Positions 23,358 to 35,020 of a stretch of 64,000 bases of DNA are shown here, one piece after another; within the stretch, counting starts at the first letter, position 1; every line of letters starts with the position of its first letter. A program made the position numbers and the translations under genes. The stretch comes from Phycomyces nitens. Taxonomy: Eukaryota > Mucoromycota > Mucoromycetes > Mucorales > Phycomycetaceae. Below the pieces are notes generated by a model. That model searched no databases and had not been told where the DNA came from. It saw only the letters and a program-made list of their open reading frames with translations. The DNA lies in NCBI GenBank assembly GCA_022702545.1, contig JAHRBC010000004.1:62001-126000 (forward strand). The letters run 5' to 3'.

Positions 23358-26300
23358 TTAAGCATAAATTTTTCTAGGCAATGGAATAACAATGACTTTG
23401 GCTGCACCACGGCCAGAAGCTTGATTGCCGATTGCAATTGGAGATAGAATTCGATGAACTGGTAGAATGTTGTCATAGTCATATTTTTGAAAGGTCGGCT
23501 TATACATATCAATTCCTTGGTCTATTCTTGGCTGATGTTGAAGAACTTCGTACCATTCAACAAAAGCAAAGACATGCTGAGGATTGAGTCGTGTCATAAA
23601 ATTGTCATAGGTGGGTTTTGGAGAAAAATTGTGGGCAAAAAGATACTTGATATAGCCAGCATAGGTATAGCTCGACTCACTATTTTTCTCAATGTATATA
23701 GCCTGGATATACGACCCTCTTGTATTTGACCCTTCACCACCTTTGTAGACTTGGCCAAGAAGATTAATGAATGGAATCTTCTGGATTCGGTCATTGACAA
23801 AATTTGAGCTCTGGACTACACCTTTGGCGCTTTGCAAGAGATTGTCTTGGTACTCAATGCGATAGAACTTGAGAAGGCAATTGTACTCGGCCGTTCTCAT
23901 TGTTGTTGGCTCTTGGAGTTTTAATGGCAAGGCTGATGGTGGAAGAGACTCGTTTCCTAATATGCATGTTTCAGTTTCAGTTGCAGAGTCAACAAACGTA
24001 GGCAAGTGAAATATGGTAATCATATTGTTTTGGGGAGGGATTGTGGCATAGGTTTCTGTTATACTGGTAGACAGTTTTTGGAAGAGGGAGAGATGAGATG
24101 GGTTGGTGAGGGTGGTGAGGTGTGATCTGTAAAAATCGCCCTTTGATGCATTTTCGATAAATTTATCCATATAGGTTTTTTCAAAACCATTCTTCTTGTT
24201 CGTGTTGAAACCTTTGATCAGGCCATTGTATCGTTCAAAGCTGAAAAGCCAGTATCCGTATATTGGGCCAAAATCTTGGATCGTTTCTTTCAGGTGAAGA
24301 TGAAGGTGCATATTGGGCGATAAAAGATCGGGCTCATATAATTTCTCACATCCAATACAGAATTTCTCCAGACTGTTGTGAGCTTGGCTTAATTCTTCAT
24401 TGGTGATACTTGGCTTTGTTAATAATCGGCATGCATCAACGAAATGAATCCAGTTGACAAAAAGATCATTGGGTAATCGAGACTTGAGCACGACAGGAGA
24501 ATATACTAAGCACCAGGATTTCCATTCATCGGCTTTCATGAAAGGAAATCCCTTTCCAATCTTTGTGGTTAACGTGGTATAGTCTGGTGGCAGAGTCATG
24601 GTATTTGCTTCATTTTGCATTTCCGCAAGATCATGGTCATTGAGAAGATTATCAAATAACCATTTTTCGATCATTCTCTTTGCAGTTCCCAGGAAAAGGT
24701 TGTGCATTGGATCAATTATTGTTGATCTTACGGGCTCAAAGTATCCTAGTCGATGGAGCTCTGACCAGCGAACCCCGTTTTCAACCTCCAATCGTTTTCT
24801 CTCTGTATTGGTTACTGCATTCTTCCACATACTAGCATGCTTCATATTTTCTTCTTTGGTTCTGCCTGTCCATTCAGACGACTTGAAACCAGAATAATCG
24901 ACGATGCTGGTACCTTCAAACCGATGGAAGTGGCGATTACACTTATGGCATGCATTTGTACTGTTGTGCGAAGTGAATCCACATGTTTTTCTTGCAGCAG
25001 GTATATCGCATGCAACCATTAGCAGAGCAGCACGGACCAGAGTCTTGGAGCATGTGTGGGTGTTGATATAGATGCCTTTGTACAAGTCTTTCAGCTCATC
25101 AACAAGAGGACGAAGATAGTTATTTATCTCTGAAGTGCTGGCTTCTTTTGGTCCAGGCATCAGACCCACAAGTATGACATTCTCTGCCTTATTTCGCTCT
25201 TCTCTTGGGAGGTTGTTGATCGTCAGGTATATTGCTCCACAGGAATATGTTACCCCATCAAAGGGTTGAAACCAATCGATGTTGAGAGTGAGCAGCAACG
25301 ACCTTTCCTTGGCAACAAATTGTAAACCAGCTTCATCTACGAACTCCTTCCACATTCTTCCATCATATACGTCAAACATTGTTCCATCAATCTTTGGTCC
25401 ACGATTCCACTTGTTAATTTGATTCTCAAATGTAGGGCGCTGGAACATTTTTTTCAAGGCTGTTTTGAGTGAGTTATATACATATGTGCGGTTTGGTCTC
25501 ATAGTTTTGTTGTTGCTGATTTTGTACAATGCGTTTCCACACTCTCTATTGCTTCCAAGTTTCGTGAAGTCGCATGTACTAGGAGCTCCATTAACATCAC
25601 TGAAGATACTATGACAATTTCCACATGCTACATATTTTGACACGCCACTTGTTAAGTTGCTGAATCCACTCATTTTCTTCAAGCCAGGAATACTAGTAGG
25701 AAGACGAAATTCCTCGCCATAGTGCTCAAGAACGGAATTGATAAAGGTAATCAAAATGGCGCTGCCCTCATCAACAACAAAACAAGATATGAACATGACA
25801 ATGAACACCGTTATCAGTCGGTGCCATGGATCTTGAGGAAGGTTTGGTAAATTATCTATAAGTTGATTGAGCCGCATGTTAATGTATTCCTTTTAGTAAT
25901 AACATCATCCTTTTTTATTTTGCACCTGTTTCTTCATCCTGGTCCTGCTCTTCATCGTCATCACTCTTCTCATAGTCTTCAGAGTCAGAGAAAGCATCAA
26001 GATCTTCTTCACCTGTTCCAAAAATAGACTCTTCCACTGAAAGAGGTAAGAAGAACTCTATATTCTCAATTGGTAAAGGTGTACCAGGAGAAGAAATATT
26101 GTCTATGGATACACAATTTAAATACAGTTGAATATCCCTTTGGTAAATAAAATAAAATTACACTCAAAACTCTCTTCAGTCTGGTCTATGTCCATAGTAT
26201 TATTGATAGTGTTTACTTGGCTTGAATATGCTATTTGGTTTGGATTATATATTATTATTATTAAGGTCTATATTTCTGTAGCTTATTTACTATTAATCTG

Positions 26301-26438
26301 GCTGTTAAACAATTTGTCCTCATCACTTTGGACATGGCGTGCTGCAGTTCTTTTGCTCGTCATTGTGAAGCCAGAATGATTGCGAGAGCATTTCGAGCAT
26401 CTGCATTGCACTTCATTGGAATTACGAATGGAAGACAT
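23358..26438 (-). CDS. D2 transposase (CACTA/Plavaka-like DDE), 4 exons, intact
   Basis: Exons on the minus strand are 26438-26291, 26230-26162, 26102-25926 and 25855-23358 (148, 69, 177, 2498 nt). Introns are phase 1, total 963 residues. Exon 1 has VQCRCSKCSRNHSG...ARH. Exons 2-3 are acidic (SDSEDYEKSDDDEEQDQDEE). Exon 4 has the candidate triad in LNIDWFQPFDG, IDPMHNLFLGTAKR and FERYNG and the zinc segment CGFTSHNSTNACHKCN. The exon 4 acceptor at 25856 is chosen because the next upstream AG would give an immediate stop. A CCAAT box lies at 26550-26554, 116 bp upstream of the ATG. Confidence 0.9.
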
Positions 26439-26549
26439 TTTTCTTGTTACTTAGTATAGTAAAGAAGGAGTACAAAGTATCCAGTACTAATAATTAAAAA
26501 ATACTTTTTTACTTGAGAATAATAAATCAAATGATTGAATATCATTCAG

Positions 26550-26554
26550 CCAAT
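26550..26554 (-). promoter_or_regulatory. CCAAT box of the D2 transposase
   Basis: CCAAT on the plus strand is ATTGG on the coding strand, 116 bp before the ATG, as in the other copies. Confidence 0.45.
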
Positions 26555-26827
26555 AAAAACATTCAAATCAATCTCTATTGTTAATGCAAGATTTTGCCTG
26601 AGTTATAAATATTTTTACTCATGTTATTGATAATTCCAGATAACTATTAAATTATGATTTAAATTGATTTTTGCAGTGATACTCATGCAGAAACCAGGTC
26701 ATAACTCATTGTGTAAAACTTGGCTTTGGCACATACAGAAACCCATACAGCGTATCTAATAAATCTTAATTTTACCCCTTAGTAATCGCACTTTTACACA
26801 TGAGTATTCAGACCCATTTTTCCAGTG

Positions 26828-27300
26828 ATATAAGAGACCAAAATTTCAATCAATAAATATTATCAGTTATCTCTCTCTTATTTTCCGTCCCTGAATTAGT
26901 GAATTGTCTTGTATAGAAATTCCTAAACATACTTCGTGCCAAGATTGATTTTTCTTTTCATCCTTTTCCCTTTTTCCTGATTTTGTAACTTCCTAGTACC
27001 TTGCTGTCAACTTGATTAATTGTCCTGAGCGAAATTATCTAGTTCTCTCTCTCCATTTGTATTCCTATCCCTTGTATCCGTTGCTGTCAAGAATATATCT
27101 AACTGTCCCGAGCAAAGTTCATATATCTCTTTCTATTTTCTTTATTTTCTCTTCTTTTTGTCCTCTTGCTGTCTTTGAATTGCGGTTCTACCCCCGTTAT
27201 ATTCATTCTTTATCGTGCCCTTGTTATTGTCAACGTGAGGTATTCAATTTACTATATTTTTCTGACTCGTTTTCACTCACAACAAACTCAACACGCGTCA
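26828..27300 (+). repeat. 3' half of the split LTR (LTRb)
   Basis: It begins ATATAAGAGACCAAAATTTC with CAATAAATATT soon after, matching the TATAAAAGACATTC...CAATAAAAG arrangement inside LTR1, and ends ACACGCGTCA. The complementary 5' half is at 1559-2122. Confidence 0.5.
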
Positions 27301-27301
27301 C

Positions 27302-27921
27302 TGACACATGTGTTGTGGGCAGGTTTGGTTTCGACCATGAAGCCGGACCAGTCCGAAGAAAAGGTCCAAACCGAGTAGGATGGCCGATCCCCGAGTTTCT
27401 TTATTTTTCTTTCCTTTCAATTTTCTCTATTTTATTTTATTACACTTTATTATTTCCTTTTTTATACTTTTTCCTTTGTGAACCTTTTCTCACCTTCTTG
27501 CAGGATTGCACCATTCTGTACTTCTTTAGTTTATTTCTCCTACTTCTTTGTCTTACCCTTTTCTTTACTATTTTACAGTATATTTTTATTATAACTTTTC
27601 CTTTGGTCTTGATGGCATCATTTTATTATTTTATCATTTCATTTTTCGGTTATTCTTTTACTTATTTTCTTTGTCTATAAAAGACATTCTTTTCTAATGA
27701 ATAAACAGGAGTGAGTTTTACAATCAATTTTACGGTTATTTTATTCTTTTGAGTTTAAGCTCTCGATCTCTGAAGAGCAGTTATATTTTGCCCGGTCATT
27801 TTGGGGATATTTCTGTTGAGTTTCGTTAGTTTTTTACTGGTTCTTTCATTGTTTCTTTTATATATTTTATTTGTTGCCCATTCGGTTACCATACACAACC
27901 ATACAAACACATCACGCGTCA
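27302..27921 (+). repeat. Solo LTR of the Ty3/gypsy family (LTRc)
   Basis: It starts TGACACATGTGTTGTGGGCA and ends ATCACGCGTCA. The block GGTTTCGACCATGAAGCCGG is shared with LTR1. No internal retrotransposon sequence adjoins it. Confidence 0.7.
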
Positions 27922-28009
27922 ATACTCTTTTGCTTATAGGATATTTTTCCCCAAAAAATTTCCTTTTTTAGTATTTTTTTTTGCCGATATCTATCTACCC
28001 ATAGCAACA

Positions 28010-29032
28010 TTGAACATCCCCAAGCATCCATCATCCAAGACGTCGCATCCAACAGCCATAACACCATCCTCAACACGCTTACCCGTCATAGCACCCACTG
28101 ACCAAGTTTCAGAACGATCAAACAACTTTTTTCCATTGAGATTACCAATGTCAACATCATTGCCCCCATCTCTCATGCAGGGAATGCCAAGTGATCTCAT
28201 GGCATACCTTGCTGATCTTGCCAAGAAGGTTGATGCCCTCACTGCTGCCAGTGCCTACTGGGAGGCCGTTGCGGCAAAAAATGTCCGGTTGACAGAAGAA
28301 CTTGCTGAGACCAAGTTGCAGCTTGCCAAAGTTTTGGGCAAACAAAACTCTTCCCCCCAGGGTCCAGCCCCTGTTGTTTCACTCTCTACCCCTGTCCCCA
28401 CACCCAGTTCCCAGGAACCAGGGTTAGAAGCCTCCACCTGGGCTGTAAAGGCCAGTGTCCACCACCCTCCCCCCACCCACAAGAGTCCCTCTCCTCATTG
28501 AGTTGCCGCCTTCCAGTGTGTCTTCACTGCCCCCTCTGGCCCCAATGGATATGAATACGTTTATATCCCACGTTCCCGCTGCCTCACCCATAGGGAAGTG
28601 CGCAGTTCTCTCAGAACCCTTGGCGTTGACACAGCTCGTCTTCTGGACATCAACTTCCCTGCTCGCAGCGTTGTTGGTATCCTTGTCCACCTCCAGTTTG
28701 TCTCTGACTTCAAGACACAGCTTGAAAAAGCTGGTGTCGAACTCATCTTGGATTTCGATCCTTTGGACCCCCAACACTTGGCTGACCCTAAGTTTAGGGA
28801 TATGTCAATTGACGACCATGCTGACAAGGCCATGGAAATCCAGCATGATAGGTGCATCCAAGCCCTTAAGTTCCTGCGCCTCCATGTTGCCATACCTGTG
28901 GCCCATTACTTTGTTGAAGCAGGCTGGATCTGTAACGACGAAGTGCCCACTCGTACAGCTTTGGAGGGTGATGCTGAATCAGCCTTCAAAAGAAAACGTA
29001 GCCTTGCTCCCAGCGACCATATGGAAGAATGA
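28010..29032 (+). pseudogene. LINE1 ORF1 (nucleic-acid-binding protein), one in-frame TGA
   Basis: The frame runs from about 28010, with its first ATG at 28148, to TGA at 29032. It has a single in-frame TGA at 28499-28501. The N-terminal part is Pro/Ser-rich, then about 50 residues look like a coiled coil (LAKKVDALTA...LTEELAETKLQLAKVLG). The C-terminal part has GYEYVYIPRS and LQFVSDFKTQLEKAG. LINE ORF1 proteins bind the element RNA; that role here is inferred from position. Its stop overlaps the ORF2 start as ATGA. Confidence 0.6.
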
Positions 29033-29957
29033 GTGAGATCTCATTTGGACTATGGAATGCAAATGGTCTTCAACCCCGTGCTATTAACGACGTGCTCAAC
29101 CACTGTCAGTCCTTACATATGCTCTTCATCACAGAAACATGGCTCCTATCACCTGCGCGTATACCCACATCATGGTCCCAAATTCATTTGTACGGATCCC
29201 CTGTTGCTGGGAACTACCGTGGGTTGATGGGAGTTTCATTGTTAATCTCCCCCTCCTGTCCTTATCCCGTCACCCAAATCCCTATGCCCAACAATTATGC
29301 CCTCGCCATCAAGATTGGCACCCTTTGACTGGTTTGCCTATACCTGCCACCAAACATGCCCACTGCCGATGCCCTTTCCGTCCTCTCAGCCAGTCCTTTA
29401 ACTGATGACACCATTATATGTGGCAACTTCAACGCCAGACTGGGTTCTCTCACTGGTGATTTTGCCACCAATTCCCACGGCCTAGCCCTCTGTGAGTGGA
29501 TAGAAGAACGCTCCCTTACTGTCCTTAACAGCTCCCTCTCTCCATGCACCCCCACCTACATTTCCTTCCACCGTGATGTTGAAATCAGCAGCATCATTGA
29601 CCTCTTCATCACCAACACCAACCTCACCAACACCGACCTCACCAACCCCTCCCTCCACATTGCCACCGAACTCTCCTTGGGCTCTGACCACTGCCTCCTC
29701 TCTCTCTCTTTTACCTATGCCCTCCAACCCGCCCCTCCCCCTCCCCCTCCCATTCGACGCCTCTGGAACCTATCCCCTCTCAAGGAACCAGAGTGCTTAG
29801 ACTTATATACCTCCACCCTCATCACCAATTCCGCCCCCCTCCATTCCACTCTGCAAGAAATTGTAGAAAATCCACCCTCCTCTCCTCCCCCTATTGATGC
29901 CCTCACTAACGATTTCAACTCACTCATTTATGACTCTCTTAGTAGCTCAATAGGTAA
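29029..29957 (+). pseudogene. LINE1 ORF2, N-terminal AP-type endonuclease, interrupted
   Basis: It starts MSEISFGLWNANGL and has ITETWL (catalytic Glu), LCLYLPP, CGNFNARLG (usually GDFN in the family, so the Asp is Asn here) and GSDHCLL. An in-frame TGA lies at 29326-29328, where an Arg is expected. The frame is cut at 29957 by B1 and continues at 48693. The endonuclease nicks target DNA to prime reverse transcription. This copy is inactive by sequence. Confidence 0.85.
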
Positions 29958-30083
29958 CACTGGAAAAAATGGGCTGGATTACTAGTGCACCAAGAATACT
30001 TTAAGGTGTAGGAAATATAGGCCTTTTTTTCAACTCAGAAGATTTTTTTTATTCAAATAAAAAAAGACTTTTTAACAGATCCT

Positions 30084-30132
30084 ATTGGTTTGGGCAAACA
30101 AGTAAAATACAATAGTTTTTTTTGTCTATAAA
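30084..30132 (+). promoter_or_regulatory. B1 transposase promoter: CCAAT box and TATA-like motif
   Basis: ATTGG at 30084-30088 is 116 bp before the ATG and TCTATAAA follows at about 30125. Both are at the same spacing in B2 (35911 and 35954). Confidence 0.5.
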
Positions 30133-30199
30133 TTGACAGCAAATAAAACATATGAAGCACTTGTTTCCTTTTTTATCTTACAATCGAATCACACAAAAT

Positions 30200-33100
30200 A
30201 TGTCTTCTGCTTCCCAAAACAACACTGCCTGTTACTGTAACAAATGCAATGGTAACCAAGAAGGGTTCTCTATGGTATCCAGACGCAATTATCAGCGTCA
30301 TGCCAAAAGAGCAAGAATTGAAGAGGCTGGACGAACTGAGAGCAGTATGTATTAATTTTATATTTACTGCGCAATAATAACCATTATTCTTTAATTGAAC
30401 CTCAGGCACACAAAGTGTCATTATGGATGTTGATGTTGAGGGTAAAAAATATTTATTTGAAAACCAGTTTAAGGGCAATAAACTAATCTATTCCATATTT
30501 GTAGCAATCCCGATGTTTGAATCTGAATCCATGGAAACAATGCGCGGTCAGGCCAACCTACCTTTTTTGGATTCCGTCCCAATGTCTGACGATGATTTGG
30601 TTGACAATGAGGTCAATGGCGATGACACCGAGATTGTCAATGACAGCAACAATAGCAATAATGTGGAGAGTTATGTTGAGGAGATTGATGTTGAGGAGTT
30701 CAACGGCAAAGGTCAGTATTGAATAACTATCATAAAGAAGCATGCCAAAATTGAGTATTAATAATTTTCCTTTTTTAAAACAGAACCCTTTGGTGCTCCT
30801 GGTATGCCCGAAAATCCAGTGCACAGGGCCATTGCCATTTTCATTGTTCTTTTTGCATCCCGTTATGCAGTCAACAAGGGCGCCGTTGTATTGATCCAGT
30901 TTGTCAATGAGCTCTTGACAGTCTACGGACAAGACTTTCAGCTCCCAACAAGTCTTGCTGGTCTTCAGAAGATGACAGGTTTTAGTGATATCACCAAAGA
31001 TATCAAACGATTTGTGTCATGTCCAGATTGTCATCAAATATATGAAGAATCTATTTCCGTTCCCCCTCTCTGCAGCTCTGTGAAAATAGGCGCAAATATA
31101 ACTTGTAACTGTGAGCTGACAAAGAAGTCGACGTCTGGTGCCATGGTGCCAAAGAAAATCTTTGTGCATCAGTCCATAAAAGATGCACTCAAGGTTCTCT
31201 TTCTTCGTCCTGGTTTCAAGCAGAAGATCGGCCTCTGGAACGACGAGCTGAAGGGGACAGACACCATGTGCGACATTTATGATGGCAAGATGTGGAAGGA
31301 GTTGAAAGACAGTGATGGTCTTTCATTTGTTGCCTGCCCTCGTTCTCTTCTGTTGACTCTAAACATCAACTGGTTTCAGCCATTCGATGGTGTAACCCAC
31401 TCCTCTGGTGCTATATATTTGGCAATCAACAACTTGCCCAGAGATGAAAGATTCAAACCAGAGAACGTCATCTTGGTTGGGTTAATGCCTGGACCAAAGG
31501 AACCCAAATCTTATGAGATCAACAACTATCTCAAGCCATTGGTGGATGACCTTGAGCAGTTGTATGTTGGAATGACGATTCCAACCTTTGAATGTGGATC
31601 TGGAACAACTGTCCGTGCTGCGCTCCTTATGGTGGCATGTGATATTCCAGCAGCCAGAAAAACAAGCAGATTTACGTCCCACAATAGCACTAACGCCTGC
31701 TACAAATGCAGCCATCAATTCAGTCGTCTTGCTGGGACAAGCAGTGTGGATTTCCGTGGTTTCAACTATTCACAGTGGTCTATTCGTAATGGTGTGGAAA
31801 ACAGGGTGCATGCTGAGGTGTGGAAGAGTGCTAGTACGCCCTCAGAAAGGCATCAGCTGGAGATCGAAAATGGTGCTCGATGGTCGCAGCTGCATTGCCT
31901 TGGATACTTTGATCTAGTACGTGGAACGATCATTGATCCCATGCACAACTTATTCTTGGGTACGGCGAAGAGGATGGTGGACAAGTGGATTGCTGGTGGC
32001 GATATTAATAATGGACAACTTAATGACATGGAGCAAATCGCCAAGACAATGATCCTGCCAGCTTCATACACTTCATTAACAGCAAAAATTGGAAAGGGAT
32101 TTTCATTTATGAAAGCTGACGAATGGAAGTCCTGGGTGCTAGTGTACTCTCCTGTCTTGCTGAAAGATGTTCTCAATGATGACAAGTTCAGAAACTGGAT
32201 GGACTTTGTCAATGCCTGCCGTCTCCTTGTAAAGCCATCCCTATCATTTGAAGAACTTGACGATGCCCATGACTACCTTGAAAAATTCTGTCAAAAGTGC
32301 GAGCGTCTTTACCCTCCTAGTGTCCTCACCTGCAATATGCATCTACACCTCCATCTTTGCGAGACCATTCGTGATTTTGGACCAGTGTATGGCTATTGGC
32401 TCTTTGGGTTTGAGCGATACAATGGTTTGCTAAAGAACGTGAGCACAAACAGAAAGGATAGTTTTGAGGCAACATATATGAGGAATTTTGTTGAAGAAGC
32501 ATACAAGGCCGATTATGTGCAAGCAGTCCTTGGATACTCCAGTAAGATCCCATTCTCTTCTGTCTTTGCCAAGCTCGTATCTACACCCACACTTCCAGCC
32601 ACAACTTCGCCAATCAATCATCCTCAGTTCAACTTGCAAGATTTTGTAAATGCTTCTCTGACCACAATGGATTCTGCAAAGGGTAACGAGCCTCTTCCTC
32701 CTTCGGCTTTTCCTCTGCAAGTTGGAATGAAAACATTAATTGGTGATATCGATTATCCACATTTGCTGGATTATTATAAGCATGCTTATGACCTTCCCAG
32801 TCTTACCAGCTATCAGCACGCCTTCTCCCCATTTTCCTTTGTTGATAACGAGATCATAAAGTTGAAGTCCATCAACTTACTTGGCCAAGTATATTGCGGT
32901 TCAAACAGACAAGGAAATGGAGGGTCGTTTATACAAGCACTGTTTGTTGGCAGCAATGAGAACGTTGTAAATGCATATACAGGCCAGATTCAGTATCTCT
33001 TTACACACAATTTCGTGCCACCACCAGTTGATGATCTCCACCCAACTCGCATGGTTCATGACAATCAACATGTTTTTGCATTTGTTAAATGGTTTGTCAC

Positions 33101-33287
33101 AACCTGTGATAGAGCGCGAGAGAATGAAGATGTTGAGGTGTATCTCCCAAGGCATTCTCCAGATGACTTGAACAGCATTCTTCCAGTGCATAGGATTTTG
33201 TTAGAAGTTGCCATTGGAGAGCAAATCACTCAAACTAATAGGAAAACAATGCTTGTCATCCCTCTTCCCAAAAAAATCTGCGCCTAA
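30200..33287 (+). CDS. B1 transposase (CACTA/Plavaka-like DDE), 4 exons, intact
   Basis: Exons are 30200-30344, 30406-30441, 30505-30711 and 30784-33287 (145, 36, 207, 2504 nt). Introns are GT-AG and phase 1, total 963 residues. The start is taken at MSSASQ, since it aligns with B2 and B5. Exon 1 has ACYCNKCNGNQEG...QRHAKRAR. Exons 2-3 are acidic (DDDLVDNEVNGDDTE). Exon 4 has LNINWFQPFDG, where Asn-Trp replaces the Asp-Trp of all other copies, plus IDPMHNLFLGTAKR and FERYNG. If that Asp is the first catalytic residue, the D-to-N change would inactivate this copy. Confidence 0.85.
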
Positions 33288-33416
33288 TATAAAATAAAAA
33301 ATATCTTCTTCTTTTAAAGATAACCAAAATTAAGGCACCAAAAAATATACTTTATATATATTGACGGTATTACGTTCTTGGGGAAGTGGGTGAGAAAATA
33401 TAAACAACAACTTTAT

Positions 33417-34582
33417 TTATACATTGTGTCTAAAAGCCCACTGTGGGAGGCAGGAAACCACGTCATTTGGGGCCGCTGAGTTTGACACACTCTTAAAAAC
33501 CCGAGGCAAGAATTGATGGGAATGCAAACCCATTCCTTCAAGGACATGAGAGTCAACAATAGTGATGAGTCTATTAAACTGAAATACAAGTATTAATATT
33601 TTATATAACAATTCAGACACGTAACCCAGTTATTGCCTTATTATTATTTATCTCATCACTTCTCCATCCTGGGCAAACAGTGCAGATGACACGTCTGGTG
33701 CCACTTTCAGACGTCTCTACGTCAGATTCACCCTCGGACATTGCCTCCTTTATTATCATGTTGGCACAATCTTTGCCCATCATCTCATTGATTGTGTCCT
33801 CATTGTCAAGGTAAGCATTCAAGCGCCGAGAAAGGCTCTAAAATTCTCAGTTAATACTGCTTCCTTGATATTAAATATTTATTAGTTATTTAAAGTATAT
33901 CTTACCTCGCCTGCACGGTTTGCCCTTCTTGAACGAGTGTTCACGGCAGCTTTCTCTGAAGAAGACTTCTTGTCTTTGGAACTTTGGCTCCTGAAGTTGG
34001 TATGAAGGTTCTTGTGCAAGTCACTTCTCCTCATTCCCTTGCTCTCAAACTTGGGCTCCAAGTAGTTGAGGATCCTAACAACTAACTCCTTGTTTGGACT
34101 TTGGTTGAAAGGAACGTTTGTATTCCACTTTGGCTTGTTGTTGTTTGCCAAGATCTCTGCAGTTATTCTTGACGAAAACTTTGGCTTCCACATATATTTG
34201 CAAATCGCCGTCTGACACAGTATATGAGATAATGAATTGATAACATACTATATAATTTGCTACTTACATAGACATCGTTGTTTGTCTGCTTGGTTGGCAC
34301 AACTGGTAGAAGAGCAACAGGTGCGACAGGAACGGTGGGAGAGTTGACAAGAGCAGTGTTATGGGCACTACCCAATGCACCAATTGCTCTAATGGCTGAA
34401 GCATTACCAGCCACAACAACGTTGAGTTGAGCCTTTACAGACCCCACTTGCACTTCGACGTTTGTCATTTTGCCTTCCATCTCAGAAAGCTTTGCCATAA
34501 TCTGTTCCATGTCAGGAGCAGGAGCAGAAGTAGGACCAGCAGGAGTGGGACGAGGAGCAATTGTTCTTCTTTGGTTAACCAT
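33417..34582 (-). CDS. B1 partner protein of unknown function, 4 exons, third donor mutated
   Basis: Exons on the minus strand are 34582-34268, 34211-33906, 33837-33652 and 33578-33417 (315, 306, 186, 162 nt), phase 0 throughout, 322 residues if spliced. The N-terminus is MVNQRRTIAPRPTPAG, followed by heptad-like MAKLSEMEGKMTNVEVQVGS (likely coiled coil). Exon 2 ends RSRRANRAGE. Exon 3 has KEAMSEGESD and ends CPGWRSDE. Oddity: the donor after WRSDE reads ATAAAT instead of GTAAAT, so the last intron probably cannot be removed normally. If it is retained, the protein ends 15 residues later. Confidence 0.7.
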
Positions 34583-34694
34583 TTTCTAGAATATGATAAA
34601 GTATATTTCGATTATAATTATTAGTTTTTGTTCAATTGAAATAAAAATAAATATAATATACGTACAAAAACTGTTTGGGTGAGTGAGTAAGTAA

Positions 34695-34724
<30 letters not shown>
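34695..34724 (+). repeat. (GT)n microsatellite
   Basis: A run of about 14 GT units stands upstream of the partner gene start. The same tract stands at about 46650 in B2. Confidence 0.9.
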
Positions 34725-34725
<1 letters not shown>

Positions 34726-35020
34726 GGTAAGAGAGGTTGAATATCAAAAAGGCCGTTATATATAGGCATTTTGAATGACTATAAAGATGTTCCTCTATTG
34801 TCTTGAAGCACTGAGATGCAAATCGGCCTTGATATTGTTTTTGGGCTCAATCCATCATGCTTTCCGCAGCATGCTTCAAAGGTGAAAAATTTTTCAGACT
34901 CTCTCCTTTTTCTTTAGTTCCCTTTATTTTTCCTTTTGTTTGCTTTTTGATATTGGCGCCTTTCTCTGGTAAGACATTTTTTATACCTCTTTATACACAC
35001 AAATTAATCTCTTTTCATAG

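Larger units (their letters stand above)
20342..26678 (-). mobile_element. Complete CACTA/Plavaka-like element D2 (6,337 bp), inverted
   Basis: The ends are CACTGCAAAAAATAATCT (at 20342) and, on the other strand, CACTGCAAAAATCAATTT (at 26678). ATA is duplicated at 20339-20341 and 26679-26681. The element lies in the right arm of B3. Transposase and partner genes are complete with all splice sites, so it may be autonomous. Confidence 0.9.
18455..26827 (-). mobile_element. Right part of a B-type element (B3), containing D2
   Basis: It starts inside the partner gene (cut by D3), continues through a right arm homologous to B1 and B2, is interrupted by D2 at 20342-26678, and ends TTTTTCCAGTG at 26827 followed by ATA. 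The transposase half is absent from the window. Strand is given for the surviving partner exon. Confidence 0.65.
27922..29957 (+). mobile_element. LINE1, 5' part (up to the B1 insertion)
   Basis: It contains ORF1 and the endonuclease half of ORF2 of a non-LTR retrotransposon. The reading frame resumes at 48690 after the B1 element. The exact 5' end is not visible; LTRc lies immediately upstream. Confidence 0.85.

Noticed and set aside
29482..29727. Long Gly/Glu-rich frames opposite the LINE endonuclease and opposite LINE1 ORF2 (50662-51104)
   Set aside because: They are shadow frames of the pyrimidine-rich LINE coding strand.
30784..33287. TET/JBP-type dioxygenase genes, known passengers of some Plavaka-like elements
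   Set aside because: No HxD...H dioxygenase pattern was found in any gene of these elements.
34695..34724. GT tracts in B1 and B2 as regulatory elements
   Set aside because: They are simple microsatellites of similar length; nothing else points to function.
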